From Streptococcus sp. oral taxon 431 (lineage in GTDB: Bacteria > Bacillota > Bacilli > Lactobacillales > Streptococcaceae): a stretch of 64,000 nucleotides of DNA. The stretch's first letter is position 1, and the number at the start of each line of letters is the position of its first letter. Location: positions 628,001 through 692,000 of the forward strand of contig NZ_CP014264.1 in assembly GCF_001553685.1 (NCBI RefSeq). The letters are read 5' to 3'. This document shows, one piece after another, positions 24,549 through 33,303 of this stretch. Below the pieces are notes generated by a model. The model was not told the DNA's origin, did no database searches, and was given only the letters and a program-made list of their open reading frames with translations. A program made the position numbers and the translations under genes.

Positions 24549-25502
24549 ATGTATGAAATACTGAAACAAATAGCAACGCCTGCTATAATAACAGGGGTGA
24601 TTTCGAGTTTGTATGCTTATTTTCAAAAGAAAAAAGAGGAATATCGTAAGTATGTGTATGAAAATAAACAAGAAAACTTTAAAGAACTAGTTGTTTATGT
24701 TGATGAACTGGTAGATAAAGGGATTACTAATCCAGATTTAGAAAAACTACTTTTTAAAATTTCTCAAAAAATTAATCCGTATGGACGAAAAATAAAAACT
24801 TTTGGAAAATATCAGTGGATAGAAGATGATGGATATGTTTGGTATCAAATAGAAATTATAGAGAAAAAACTTGCTTCTCAAATACTTCAAATAGAAGATT
24901 TAAAAGAACTAGCTCATCGGATACAAATTTCTAAACGATTACTAGATATTAAAGTAGAAAATAATATTCCGCTCATAAATTCAGCTAAAATATGGTTTTA
25001 TTTATTTCAGTATATGATGTTATTACTTCAGCTATTTTTCATATACTCTGGGTATAAGAATTTTATAGAACAACGTATTGGAGCCTCTTTGTTATTGTCT
25101 TATTTGTTACTTGTTGTAATTTTAATTTTTGTACTCCCAGAATTTAGTATTGATGAAAGTGATGATGGAAGATCTGGAATATTTATTACAGTGTACCTTT
25201 TTTATATTGTCGTAGTTGATACTGTAATATCGTATTATTTGTATAAAAATTTATCTATTGTTTTTATTGTTGGAATAGTATCACTTTGTTTAAGTATTGG
25301 TGTAATATTTTTAAAAGCTATTATTTTCGGAGAAAGTGAAATTGGTAAAGTATCTACAATTTATATTGAAGAATATCGAAAACTTCAGGGACCCAAGTTA
25401 AGTAAGAGACGCTTTAGAAATTATTTTAAAGTCATTCCATTTTTAAATAAGATTAAGATTTTATTTCATAAAGATAAGAGGGAGGGGAATGATGACCTAT
25501 AA
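24549..25502 (+). CDS. AT-rich orphan membrane protein, function unknown
   Basis: A 317-residue protein I do not recognise. One hydrophobic stretch lies near residues 8-24, a charged soluble region follows (about 27-145, rich in K/E/Y), then four membrane helices near 148-168, 178-198, 212-231 and 236-256, and a basic tail (SKRRFRN, HKDKREG). Base composition is visibly richer in A+T than the flanking M42 and HIT genes, which suggests transfer. It starts 17 nt after the M42 stop with only a weak, distant AAGGG site. Candidates include a phage-defence or signalling membrane protein, but nothing proves this. Confidence 0.7.
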   Translation: MYEILKQIATPAIITGVISSLYAYFQKKKEEYRKYVYENKQENFKELVVYVDELVDKGITNPDLEKLLFKISQKINPYGRKIKTFGKYQWIEDDGYVWYQIEIIEKKLASQILQIEDLKELAHRIQISKRLLDIKVENNIPLINSAKIWFYLFQYMMLLLQLFFIYSGYKNFIEQRIGASLLLSYLLLVVILIFVLPEFSIDESDDGRSGIFITVYLFYIVVVDTVISYYLYKNLSIVFIVGIVSLCLSIGVIFLKAIIFGESEIGKVSTIYIEEYRKLQGPKLSKRRFRNYFKVIPFLNKIKILFHKDKREGNDDL

Positions 25503-25555
25503 ACACAGACTCTTTGACCTTAATCACTCCCTTTTAGAGTTGAAAGGAGAAACTT

Positions 25556-26026
25556 ATGTGCCTCATCTGTCAACGAATTGAACTCATCAAGTCTGGTGAC
25601 AATCCTTACTTTGTGAAGGAACTGGAAACAGGCTATGTTGTTATTGGAGACCACCAGTATTTTGAAGGTTACACTCTATTCTTAGCCAAGGAACATGTCA
25701 CAGAACTACACCAACTAGATCCAAGCGTTAAACTTGGCTTTCTAGAGGAAATGAGTCTGGTTCAGGAAGCTGTTTCTAAGGCTTTTTCTGCTCAAAAGAT
25801 GAATGTAGAGTTGTTAGGAAATGGAGATGCCCATGTCCACTGGCATATTTTTCCTAGACGAGCTGGTGATATGAAGGGACACGGTCTTAATGGTCGTGGT
25901 CCAGTTTGGTGGGTTCCATGGGATGAAATGGTTGCTGAAGAATATCAGGTTAAGGGAAGCAAATTAGAAGGTTTGATTGCTACCTTATCTGATACTTTAG
26001 ACCAGATGATAGAGATGAAAGGATAA
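25556..26026 (+). CDS. HIT family hydrolase
   Basis: A 156-residue histidine-triad nucleotide-binding protein. The catalytic triad HVHWHIFPR is at about residues 92-100 (H-x-H-x-H). CLICQR at the N-terminus supplies the CxxC of many HIT proteins. The likely substrate is a dinucleoside polyphosphate or adenylylated small molecule. An AAAGGAGAAACTT ribosome site precedes the ATG. Its stop lies 3 nt before ldcB, so the two are co-transcribed. Confidence 0.88.
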   Translation: MCLICQRIELIKSGDNPYFVKELETGYVVIGDHQYFEGYTLFLAKEHVTELHQLDPSVKLGFLEEMSLVQEAVSKAFSAQKMNVELLGNGDAHVHWHIFPRRAGDMKGHGLNGRGPVWWVPWDEMVAEEYQVKGSKLEGLIATLSDTLDQMIEMKG

Positions 26027-26029
26027 ACA

Positions 26030-26746
26030 ATGAAAAAAAGATACCTTATCTTATCAGGATTATTAGCCTTGACATTGGCAGCTTGTTCACAAGAAAAATC
26101 AGCGACTTCTGACGCAAAAGCTTCTTCGGAACAATCAACTGTACAAGAAGGAACTGCAGGAAGTAAGTCTCAGGATACTAGTAAAAAGAAAGCCGAAGTG
26201 GTTAACAAAGGAGATCACTACAGCATTCAAGGAAAGTACGATGAGATTGTTGTCGCTAATAAGCATTATCCTATGTCAAAAGATTACAATCCAGGAGAAA
26301 ATCCTACTGCAAAGGCAGAACTGTTAAAACTCATTGCAGCTATGCAACAAGCAGGTTTCCCAATTAGTGATCACTATAGTGGCTTTAGAAGTTATGAAAC
26401 TCAAACTCAGCTTTATCAAAACTATGTAAATAAAGATGGCAAGGCTGAAGCTGACCGCTATTCGGCAAGACCTGGTTATAGTGAACACCAAACTGGTCTG
26501 GCTTTTGACCTGATTGAAACAAATGGAGACCTAGTCACTGAAGAAAAGGCAGCCCAATGGCTTTTGGACCATGCAGCTGACTATGGTTTTGTCGTTCGTT
26601 ATCTAAAAGGTAAGGAAAAGGAAACGGGTTATATGGCTGAGGAATGGCACCTTCGCTATGTTGGCAAAGAAGCCAAAGAAATCGCAGCTAGTGGTCTCAG
26701 TTTAGAAGAGTACTATGGCTTTGAAGGTGGAGACTATGTTGATTAG
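26030..26746 (+). CDS. ldcB: L,D-carboxypeptidase LdcB/DacB
   Basis: A 238-residue lipoprotein of the VanY/LdcB peptidase family. In pneumococcus the homologue (DacB) trims tetrapeptide stems of peptidoglycan to tripeptides. The lipobox LTLAACSQ puts the lipidated Cys at 19; a Ser/Lys-rich linker follows to about 60. Zinc ligands are in SEHQTGLAFD near 150-159 (His, Asp) and EEWHLRY near 206-212 (His). Substrate motif SGFRSYETQ lies near 117. The length equals pneumococcal DacB. It acts outside the cell at the wall. Confidence 0.92.
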   Translation: MKKRYLILSGLLALTLAACSQEKSATSDAKASSEQSTVQEGTAGSKSQDTSKKKAEVVNKGDHYSIQGKYDEIVVANKHYPMSKDYNPGENPTAKAELLKLIAAMQQAGFPISDHYSGFRSYETQTQLYQNYVNKDGKAEADRYSARPGYSEHQTGLAFDLIETNGDLVTEEKAAQWLLDHAADYGFVVRYLKGKEKETGYMAEEWHLRYVGKEAKEIAASGLSLEEYYGFEGGDYVD

Positions 26747-26758
26747 TCGCAAAACATC

Positions 26759-26787
26759 TTGCAAGATTACTTAAATTTTGATAAAAT
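26759..26787 (+). promoter_or_regulatory. Promoter of the pheS-pheT T-box leader
   Basis: TTGCAA (26759-26764), 17-nt spacer, TAAAAT (26782-26787) with TGA before it. Predicted start near 26794. Confidence 0.8.
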
Positions 26788-26793
26788 GAATAA

Positions 26794-26990
26794 TAATTAA
26801 ATAGGAATCTGCAAGACTAGTATCTCAGGGGAAGTATATCAGGGAGGAGAGCCGTGACTGAAAGCTCTCTATATGAAAGCTGGGTGAATTCACTTGCCTA
26901 TGGATTCAGAAATAAAGGTCTGACTTGTCAGATGAAAACGGATGGTACCGCGTGTCAACGCTCCGAGTGGAGTTTTTGGCATGTGGTTTT
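26794..26990 (+). ncRNA. T-box leader (Phe) of pheS-pheT
   Basis: The conserved T-box TGGTACCGCG is at 26943-26952, preceded by a stem I-like region with an AGTA bulge near 26818. A candidate specifier TTC (Phe) at 26889-26891, followed by the usual purine A, fits the downstream gene. A short terminator, CTCC (26961-26964) with GGAG (26969-26972) and then TTTTT, follows the T-box. Uncharged tRNA-Phe would favour the antiterminator and raise synthetase expression. The T-box is certain; the specifier assignment is by eye. Confidence 0.88.
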
Positions 26991-27022
26991 CTTTTTATCT
27001 ACGAGCGACTGATGGAGGAATT

Positions 27023-28069
27023 ATGTCAACTATTGAAGAACAATTAAAAGCGCTTCGTGAAGAAACGCTAGCTAGCTTAAAGCAGATTTCTGCTGAAAAT
27101 GAAAAAGAGCTGCAAGAATTGCGCATCTCTGTCCTTGGTAAAAAAGGTTCCCTTACTGAAATCCTGAAAGGGATGAAGGATGTATCAGCAGAAATGCGCC
27201 CTGTTATCGGGAAACACGTCAATGAGGCTCGTGATGTCTTAACTGCTGCCTTTGAAGAAACAGCTAAGCTCTTGGAAGAAAAGAAAGTGGAAGCGCAACT
27301 AGCTAGTGAGAGCATCGATGTTACACTACCAGGTCGCCCAGTTGCTACAGGTCACCGTCACGTTCTCACTCAAACTAGTGAAGAAATCGAAGATATCTTC
27401 ATCGGGATGGGTTACCAAGTCGTGGATGGATTTGAAGTTGAAAAAGACTACTACAACTTTGAACGTATGAACCTTCCAAAAGATCACCCAGCTCGTGATA
27501 TGCAGGACACTTTCTACATCACAGAAGAAATCTTGCTCCGTACCCACACATCTCCAGTTCAGGCGCGTGCGATGGATGCCCATGATTTTTCTAAAGGTCC
27601 TTTGAAGATGATCTCACCAGGACGTGTATTCCGTCGTGATACAGACGATGCAACCCACAGTCACCAATTCCACCAAATTGAAGGTTTGGTTGTTGGGAAG
27701 AACATCTCTATGGCTGATCTTCAAGGAACTCTCCAGTTGATTGTACAAAAAATGTTTGGCGAAGAGCGTCAAATTCGTTTGCGTCCATCTTACTTCCCAT
27801 TTACTGAGCCATCTGTTGAGGTTGACGTTTCATGCTTCAAGTGTGGAGGAGACGGCTGTAACGTATGTAAGAAAACAGGTTGGATCGAGATTATGGGTGC
27901 CGGTATGGTTCACCCACGTGTCCTTGAGTTGAGTGGCATCGATGCAACTGTTTACTCTGGTTTTGCCTTTGGTCTTGGTCAAGAGCGTGTAGCTATGCTT
28001 CGCTACGGAATCAACGATATCCGTGGATTCTACCAAGGGGATGTCCGCTTCTCAGAACAGTTTAAATAA
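27023..28069 (+). CDS. pheS: Phenylalanine-tRNA ligase alpha subunit
   Basis: A 348-residue alpha subunit of the (alpha-beta)2 class II synthetase that charges tRNA-Phe. The N-terminal coiled coil (about 1-90) binds tRNA. Class II motifs follow: [10 protein letters not shown] near 111, the motif 2 region [19 protein letters not shown] near 203-221 and the motif 3 region [14 protein letters not shown] near 313-326. A Cys cluster ([16 protein letters not shown]) lies near 271. The ATG at 27023 follows ATGGAGGAAT; upstream in-frame sequence is T-box leader. The stop abuts the GNAT gene. Confidence 0.97.
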   Translation: MSTIEEQLKALREETLASLKQISAENEKELQELRISVLGKKGSLTEILKGMKDVSAEMRPVIGKHVNEARDVLTAAFEETAKLLEEKKVEAQLASESIDVTLPGRPVATGHRHVLTQTSEEIEDIFIGMGYQVVDGFEVEKDYYNFERMNLPKDHPARDMQDTFYITEEILLRTHTSPVQARAMDAHDFSKGPLKMISPGRVFRRDTDDATHSHQFHQIEGLVVGKNISMADLQGTLQLIVQKMFGEERQIRLRPSYFPFTEPSVEVDVSCFKCGGDGCNVCKKTGWIEIMGAGMVHPRVLELSGIDATVYSGFAFGLGQERVAMLRYGINDIRGFYQGDVRFSEQFK

Positions 28070-28578
28070 TGATTAGAAAAGTAGAAAAGGCAGATGTTGG
28101 GGTGTTGTCCCAACTTGCCAAACAAACCTTTCGTGAAACATTTGCTCATGATAATACGGAAGAGCAGTTACAGGAATACTTTGAAGAGGCTTATAATCTG
28201 AGAGTTTTGTCAACTGAGTTGGAAGATCCTGACTCCGAAACCTATTTCATTATGCATGAAGAGGAGATAGCTGGTTTTCTCAAAGTAAACTGGGGAAATG
28301 CTCAAACCGAGAGAGAATTAGAGAACGCTTTTGAAATTCAACGCCTCTATGTGCTACAAACATACCAAGGATTTGGACTTGGTAAGCAACTATTTGAATT
28401 CGCTCTGGAACATGCCGAAAACAATGGTTTTTCCTGGGCTTGGTTAGGTGTTTGGGAGCATAATACAAAAGCTCAAGCATTTTATAATCGATATGGTTTT
28501 GAAAAATTTGGCCAACATCGTTTTATGGTTGGGCAAAAGGTAGATACGGATTGGTTACTGAAAAAGAAATTAAGGTAA
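28069..28578 (+). CDS. GNAT family N-acetyltransferase
   Basis: A 169-residue GNAT acetyltransferase between pheS and pheT. The acetyl-CoA site is LYVLQTYQGFGLGKQLFEFA near residues 92-111 (Q-x-x-G-x-G/A). A C-terminal WLGVWEHNTKAQAFYNRYGF segment near 125-144 is typical of the family. Its ATG shares a base with the pheS stop (TAATG), so it is translated with the synthetase. The pheS-GNAT-pheT order also occurs in pneumococcus; the acceptor substrate is not known. Confidence 0.88.
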   Translation: MIRKVEKADVGVLSQLAKQTFRETFAHDNTEEQLQEYFEEAYNLRVLSTELEDPDSETYFIMHEEEIAGFLKVNWGNAQTERELENAFEIQRLYVLQTYQGFGLGKQLFEFALEHAENNGFSWAWLGVWEHNTKAQAFYNRYGFEKFGQHRFMVGQKVDTDWLLKKKLR

Positions 28579-28655
28579 GAAGATGATTCTTCTATATGAA
28601 ATGATAGGAAAGGAAAAAAACTAGAGTGGCAACTGTCATTCTGGAGAATTAAATT

Positions 28656-31061
28656 ATGCTTGTATCTTATAAATGGTTAAAAGAATTGGTGGACATTGAT
28701 GTACCATCACAAGAGTTGGCTGAAAAAATGTCAACTACAGGGATCGAAGTAGAAGGTGTGGAATCACCAGCTACTGGTCTCTCAAAAATTGTCGTCGGAG
28801 AAGTCTTGTCTTGCGAAGATGTGCCAGAAACACACTTGCATGTCTGCCAAGTCAATGTGGGTGAAGAAGAAGCCCGTCAAATCGTCTGTGGAGCACCAAA
28901 TGTGCGTGCAGGCATCAAAGTTATGGTGGCTCTTCCAGGTGCTCGCATTGCTGATAACTACAAGATTAAAAAAGGGAAAATCCGTGGTTTAGAATCTCTC
29001 GGAATGATCTGTTCACTTGGTGAATTAGGGATTTCTGACTCAGTTGTACCAAAGGAATTTGCAGATGGAATCCAAATCTTGCCTGAAACTGCTGTTCCAG
29101 GTGAGGAAGTCTTCTCTTATCTAGACTTGGATGATGAAATCATCGAACTTTCTATCACTCCAAACCGTGCGGATGCCCTTTCTATGCGTGGGGTAGCGCA
29201 CGAAGTAGCCGCTATCTATGACAAAGCAGTCAACTTCAAAGAATTTACTTTAACAGAAACAGACCAAGCTGCAGCGGATGCTCTTTCTGTCAGCATCGAC
29301 ACAGACAAGGCACCATACTATGCAGCTCGTATCTTGGATAATGTGACCATTGCACCAAGTCCACAATGGTTGCAAAACCTCCTCATGAATGAAGGCATCC
29401 GTCCCATCAATAACGTGGTGGACGTGACCAACTATATCCTTCTTTACTTTGGTCAACCAATGCATGCCTTTGACTTGGATACCTTTGAAGGGACTGAAAT
29501 CCGTGTGCGTGAAGCACGTGCTGGTGAGAAATTAGTGACCTTGGATGGGGAAGAGCGTGAGTTAGCAACAACTGATTTAGTGATCACTGTTGCTGATAAA
29601 CCAGTAGCCCTTGCAGGTGTCATGGGTGGTCAGGCTACAGAAATCTCTGAAAAGTCTAGTCGTGTGGTCCTTGAAGCTGCTGTTTTCAATGGCAAATCTA
29701 TCCGTAAGACAAGTGGTCGTCTCAACCTACGCTCTGAATCATCATCACGCTTTGAAAAAGGGATCAATGTGGCAACTGTTAATGAAGCCCTTGATGCAGC
29801 AGCAAGCATGATTGAGGAATTGGCTGGTGCTACAGTGCGGAAGGGTATCGTTTCAGCAGGTGAGCTCGACACTTCTGATGTGGAAGTTTCTTCAACTCTT
29901 GCTGACGTCAACCGTGTCCTCGGTACAGAGCTTTCCTACGCCGATGTAGAGGATGTCTTCCGTCGTCTTGGATTTGGCCTTTCTGGAAATGCTGAAGCCT
30001 TCACAGTTAGCGTTCCACGTCGTCGTTGGGATATCACTATCGAGGCAGACCTCTTTGAAGAAATCGCTCGTATCTATGGTTATGACCGCTTGCCAACTAG
30101 TCTTCCAAAAGATGATGGGACAGCCGGTGAATTAACAGCTACACAAAAATTGCGCCGTCAAGTTCGTACCATTGCAGAAGGTGCTGGATTGACAGAAATC
30201 ATCACCTACGCTCTGACAACTCCTGAAAAAGCAGTGGAGTTCACGACTGTACCAAGCAACTTAACGGAGCTCATGTGGCCAATGACTGTGGACCGTTCAG
30301 TTCTCCGTCAAAATATGGTTTCAGGTATTTTGGATACAGTTGCCTACAACGTAGCACGTAAGAATAAAAACTTGGCTCTTTATGAGATTGGAAAAGTCTT
30401 CGAGCAAATCGGTAATCCAAAAGAAGAATTGCCAAATGAAATCAATAGCTTTGCCTTTGCCTTGACTGGCTTAGTTGCTGAAAAAGACTTCCAAACTGCG
30501 GCAACACCAGTTGACTTCTTCTATGCCAAGGGAATTTTGGAAGCTCTCTTTGCTCGCTTGGGTCTTGAAGTGACTTATACAGCAACCTCTGAAATCGCTA
30601 GCCTTCACCCAGGACGTACAGCCTTGATTTCACTCGGTGACCAAGTCCTTGGTTTCCTCGGTCAAGTACATCCTGTTACAGCTAAAGCTTACGATATTCC
30701 AGAAACTTATGTAGCAGAGCTCAACCTTTCAGCTATCGAGAAAGCTCTTCAACCAGCAGCTCCATTTGTGGAAATTACTAAATTCCCAGCAGTGAGCCGT
30801 GATATTGCTCTTCTCTTGAAAGCTGAAGTGACTCACCAAGATGTAGTTGATGCCATTCAAGCTGCAGGTGTGAAACGTTTGACAGCTATCAAACTCTTTG
30901 ATGTCTTCTCAGGTGAAAAACTAGGACTTGGTATGAAGTCAATGGCTTATAGCTTGACCTTCCAAAATCCAGAAGATAGCTTGACTGATGAAGAAGTCGC
31001 ACGCTACATGGAAAAAATTCAAGCATCACTTGAAGACAAAGTGAATGCAGAAGTGCGTTAA
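28656..31061 (+). CDS. pheT: Phenylalanine-tRNA ligase beta subunit
   Basis: An 801-residue beta subunit. The order of domains is an N-terminal tRNA-binding EMAP-II-like domain (about 40-155), the B3/B4 editing region (about 210-385, with [20 protein letters not shown] near 167-186), the B5 DNA-binding-like domain (about 400-475), a catalytic-like core and a C-terminal anticodon-binding FDX-ACB domain (about 708-801, starting [15 protein letters not shown]). The length is normal. The 77-base gap after the GNAT gene shows no promoter or terminator, so the gene belongs to the T-box transcript. Confidence 0.97.
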   Translation: MLVSYKWLKELVDIDVPSQELAEKMSTTGIEVEGVESPATGLSKIVVGEVLSCEDVPETHLHVCQVNVGEEEARQIVCGAPNVRAGIKVMVALPGARIADNYKIKKGKIRGLESLGMICSLGELGISDSVVPKEFADGIQILPETAVPGEEVFSYLDLDDEIIELSITPNRADALSMRGVAHEVAAIYDKAVNFKEFTLTETDQAAADALSVSIDTDKAPYYAARILDNVTIAPSPQWLQNLLMNEGIRPINNVVDVTNYILLYFGQPMHAFDLDTFEGTEIRVREARAGEKLVTLDGEERELATTDLVITVADKPVALAGVMGGQATEISEKSSRVVLEAAVFNGKSIRKTSGRLNLRSESSSRFEKGINVATVNEALDAAASMIEELAGATVRKGIVSAGELDTSDVEVSSTLADVNRVLGTELSYADVEDVFRRLGFGLSGNAEAFTVSVPRRRWDITIEADLFEEIARIYGYDRLPTSLPKDDGTAGELTATQKLRRQVRTIAEGAGLTEIITYALTTPEKAVEFTTVPSNLTELMWPMTVDRSVLRQNMVSGILDTVAYNVARKNKNLALYEIGKVFEQIGNPKEELPNEINSFAFALTGLVAEKDFQTAATPVDFFYAKGILEALFARLGLEVTYTATSEIASLHPGRTALISLGDQVLGFLGQVHPVTAKAYDIPETYVAELNLSAIEKALQPAAPFVEITKFPAVSRDIALLLKAEVTHQDVVDAIQAAGVKRLTAIKLFDVFSGEKLGLGMKSMAYSLTFQNPEDSLTDEEVARYMEKIQASLEDKVNAEVR

Positions 31062-31069
31062 CAGTCTAT

Positions 31070-31096
31070 AATCCATCCCTAGGGATGGATTTTTTA
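31070..31096 (+). terminator. Terminator of the pheS-pheT operon
   Basis: AATCCATCCCT (31070-31080) is followed directly by its perfect complement AGGGATGGATT (31081-31091) and a T run to 31095. Confidence 0.88.
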
Positions 31097-31100
31097 GTAC

Positions 31101-31129
31101 AAAAAATCATCAAGCTTCAGCCTGATGAT
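31101..31129 (-). terminator. Terminator of the alpha/beta hydrolase gene
   Basis: On the minus strand ATCATCA pairs with TGATGAT around a 9-nt loop, followed by TTTTTG. Confidence 0.75.
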
Positions 31130-31176
31130 GTAATCAACTTGGGGAATAAGTTCTATGTAATACTGCTATATCTAGG

Positions 31177-32082
31177 TTAGCCATCCATATTTTTTGTCAT
31201 CCAATCAGCTAAGAAGTGGTAAGTATCTTGTCGATTGATTTCGTTCAGAATTTCGTGACGAGCATCTTCAACTAATCGAAGGCTTACTTTCGAATGTGAA
31301 GCCTTTAGGAGTTTTACAAATCTTTCTATACCTTTACCATTTTCTCCCAGAGGGTCTTCTTGTCCTGAAATAACGAGAATGGGGAGTTGAGCTGGAATAT
31401 CATCGATTACTTGCTTACTAGCTACTTGATTAGAGAAGTAAAAAATGGATCTGTACATAGGAATAGTAGGGATGAATTGACAGAATGGATCCTTCAGATA
31501 AGCTTGGTTAGATTCTTCATTTTTTGAGAGCCAATCGACAGATGTTTTAGGATTTTTAATACTACGGTTAAAACTGTCAGTGGACAGGTAGGTTAGAAGT
31601 TTACTACGGTGTTTATTCCCTTTTATAAGTCGGATGCATTCTGTTAGGATGAGAGCAAATCGAGTTAGAAACTGAGGTTGTTGACCAGTCGCCATGATAA
31701 TCAAGGCATTGATAGGTGGTTTTCGCTTAGCTACATAATAGCGACACATAAGAGAACCCATAGAATGCCCTAGAAGGACGATTGGAAGTTTTGGATAGCT
31801 TTCTTGAATAAAAGAGGTCACTCTTTCAATATCATCGATGAGTTCCTCGGGAGATTCAGGAAAGACTCCGAGTTGACTTGGATTTTGAGCAGTATGACCA
31901 TGGCCGAGATGATCATGGCCGATAACAGTAAAGCCTTCTTTATTCATGGCTAGAGCAAATTCTTCATATCGTTCCACGTACTCTACCATTCCATGTACAA
32001 GCTGAAGAACGGCTTTTGGCTGTTCAGCTTCCCAAATGATTAAGTTATTGTTGTTTGGTTCGAGTTTAAGTCTTTTTTTCAT
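31177..32082 (-). CDS. Alpha/beta hydrolase (monoacylglycerol lipase-like)
   Basis: A 301-residue serine hydrolase. The nucleophile elbow VLLGHSMGSLM has its Ser near residue 109. HGMVEYVERYEEFA near 29 and GHDHLGHG near 54-61 form the oxyanion region of the monoacylglycerol lipase/lysophospholipase (PldB) group. The catalytic Asp is likely in SGQEDPLG near 238 and the His in DARHEILNE near 272. No signal peptide, so cytoplasmic. Alone on the minus strand; an extended -10 (TGG-TATATT, 32130-32122) lies about 40 bases upstream. Confidence 0.87.
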   Translation of the reverse strand: MKKRLKLEPNNNNLIIWEAEQPKAVLQLVHGMVEYVERYEEFALAMNKEGFTVIGHDHLGHGHTAQNPSQLGVFPESPEELIDDIERVTSFIQESYPKLPIVLLGHSMGSLMCRYYVAKRKPPINALIIMATGQQPQFLTRFALILTECIRLIKGNKHRSKLLTYLSTDSFNRSIKNPKTSVDWLSKNEESNQAYLKDPFCQFIPTIPMYRSIFYFSNQVASKQVIDDIPAQLPILVISGQEDPLGENGKGIERFVKLLKASHSKVSLRLVEDARHEILNEINRQDTYHFLADWMTKNMDG

Positions 32083-32121
32083 ATCAGATTCCTTGCCGAT
32101 GATAATCTATAGTCTATCAGA

Positions 32122-32130
32122 AATATACCA
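32122..32130 (-). promoter_or_regulatory. Extended -10 of the alpha/beta hydrolase gene
   Basis: On the minus strand TGG (32130-32128) precedes TATATT (32127-32122). The rest of the ~325-base gap to the ABC genes holds a short peptide ORF candidate and the ABC promoter. Confidence 0.5.
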
Positions 32131-32273
32131 TAAAATAGCACGATAAGCTAGGCAGGATGATGAAGATTAGTAGTAACAATTCAGGACTGAAAATGAACAT
32201 TTGAGGACATAGCCAACGGATTTATCAAGAAATGAGTATAATAAATTTATCACTTAAAATCTGGAGGACTAAA

Positions 32274-32324
32274 ATGCTTGGTGATAAGCTAATAAAGTTC
32301 CTATCCAGAAAATATCCTTCTTGA
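32274..32324 (+). CDS. Candidate 16-residue peptide ORF (uncertain)
   Basis: A 16-codon ORF, MLGDKLIKFLSRKYPS, with a near-ideal ribosome site (CTGGAGG, GGAGG at 32263-32267, 6 nt before ATG) and TATAAT at 32237-32242. The peptide is basic and could form an amphipathic helix. TTATCAC (32247-32253) and GTGATAA (32281-32287) could pair and enclose the ribosome site and ATG. It lies just before an ABC exporter operon. It may be a real small peptide or the head of a decayed gene. Confidence 0.35.
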   Translation: MLGDKLIKFLSRKYPS

Positions 32325-32353
32325 AATCAAGATTTAAAAATGTACATAAATCA

Positions 32354-32382
32354 TTGTAAAAGCTATCAAAAAGGAGTATAAT
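32354..32382 (+). promoter_or_regulatory. Promoter of the ABC-2 exporter operon
   Basis: TTGTAA (32354-32359), 17-nt spacer, TATAAT (32377-32382). Predicted start near 32389. Confidence 0.8.
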
Positions 32383-32409
32383 GAGTGCAATAAATTTCGG
32401 AGGTGGATG

Positions 32410-33303
32410 ATGCTCGAAGTAAGGAATCTAGAGAAAAGTTTTGGGCCTAAGCAAGTTTTGTTTGGTGTTGACTTTCAAGCACGACCAGGGCGTATTTTGG
32501 GGCTGGTTGGGAAGAATGGAGCTGGGAAAACAACTATTTTTCACAGTATTTTGAAATTTTTAGACTATCAAGGGGAGATTGAGCTTGATGGTCAAGATAT
32601 TCGTCAGGAGACCTATGCTCGCATTGGTTATCTCCCTGAAGAACGTAGTCTTATGCCTAAATTGACAGTCCTTGAACAAGTTCGTTACTTGGCGACCCTA
32701 AAAGGCATGGATACCAAGGAAATCAAAGAAAAACTCCCTCAATGGATGGAAAAACTGGAAGTCAAGGGAAAATTGACGGACAAGATTAAGAGTCTCTCAA
32801 AAGGAAATCAACAGAAAATTCAACTGATTATTACTCTGATTCATGAGCCAGACTTGATTATCCTAGATGAGCCTTTTAGTGGCTTGGATCCAGTTAATAC
32901 CGAACTCCTTAAGCGGGTTATCTTGAAAGAAAAAGAACGTGGCGCGACTATTATCTTTTCTGACCATGTCATGACCAATGTCGAAGAACTTTGTGATGAT
33001 ATCCTGATGATTCGTGATGGACGTGTGGTATTGCATGGACCTGTCCAAGAAGTCCGCAATCAATACGGAAAAACCCGTCTCTTTGTTTCAAGTGAACGAA
33101 GCAAGGAAGAACTGGAGAGTCTTCCTCATGTCAAACAGGTTAGCTTGACAAAACAAGGTAGTTGGAAGTTGATTTTAGATGATGAAAGTGCAGGTAGAGA
33201 GCTCTTTCCAATCTTGACTCAAGGTCAATATATCGCGACTTTTGATCAACAAGCTCCAACAATCGATGAAATCTTTAAATTAGAATCAGGGGTGGAAGTA
33301 TGA
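32410..33303 (+). CDS. ABC transporter ATP-binding protein (NatA-like)
   Basis: A 297-residue ATPase subunit of an ABC-2 type exporter. Walker A GKNGAGKTT lies near residue 37, the signature is SLSKGNQQK near 133 (a K replaces the first G of LSGGQ, common in this group), Walker B LIILDEPFSGLD near 152 and the H-loop SDHVMTN near 185. DUF4162-type sequence follows. The ATG at 32410 is 6 nt past GGAGG (32399-32403); the ATG at 32407 is too close. It overlaps the permease gene by 4 nt. This resembles the NatAB/EcsAB-like exporters; the cargo is unknown. Confidence 0.88.
   Translation: MLEVRNLEKSFGPKQVLFGVDFQARPGRILGLVGKNGAGKTTIFHSILKFLDYQGEIELDGQDIRQETYARIGYLPEERSLMPKLTVLEQVRYLATLKGMDTKEIKEKLPQWMEKLEVKGKLTDKIKSLSKGNQQKIQLIITLIHEPDLIILDEPFSGLDPVNTELLKRVILKEKERGATIIFSDHVMTNVEELCDDILMIRDGRVVLHGPVQEVRNQYGKTRLFVSSERSKEELESLPHVKQVSLTKQGSWKLILDDESAGRELFPILTQGQYIATFDQQAPTIDEIFKLESGVEV

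Noticed and set aside
25490-25579. A ~29-codon ORF (MMTYKHRLFDLNHSLLELKG…) bridging the orphan membrane gene and the HIT gene
   Set aside because: It overlaps the end of one gene and the ribosome site and start of the other and has no recognisable domain.
26942-27022. Upstream extension of the pheS reading frame
   Set aside because: This stretch is the T-box and its terminator; the ATG at 27023 has the proper Shine-Dalgarno.
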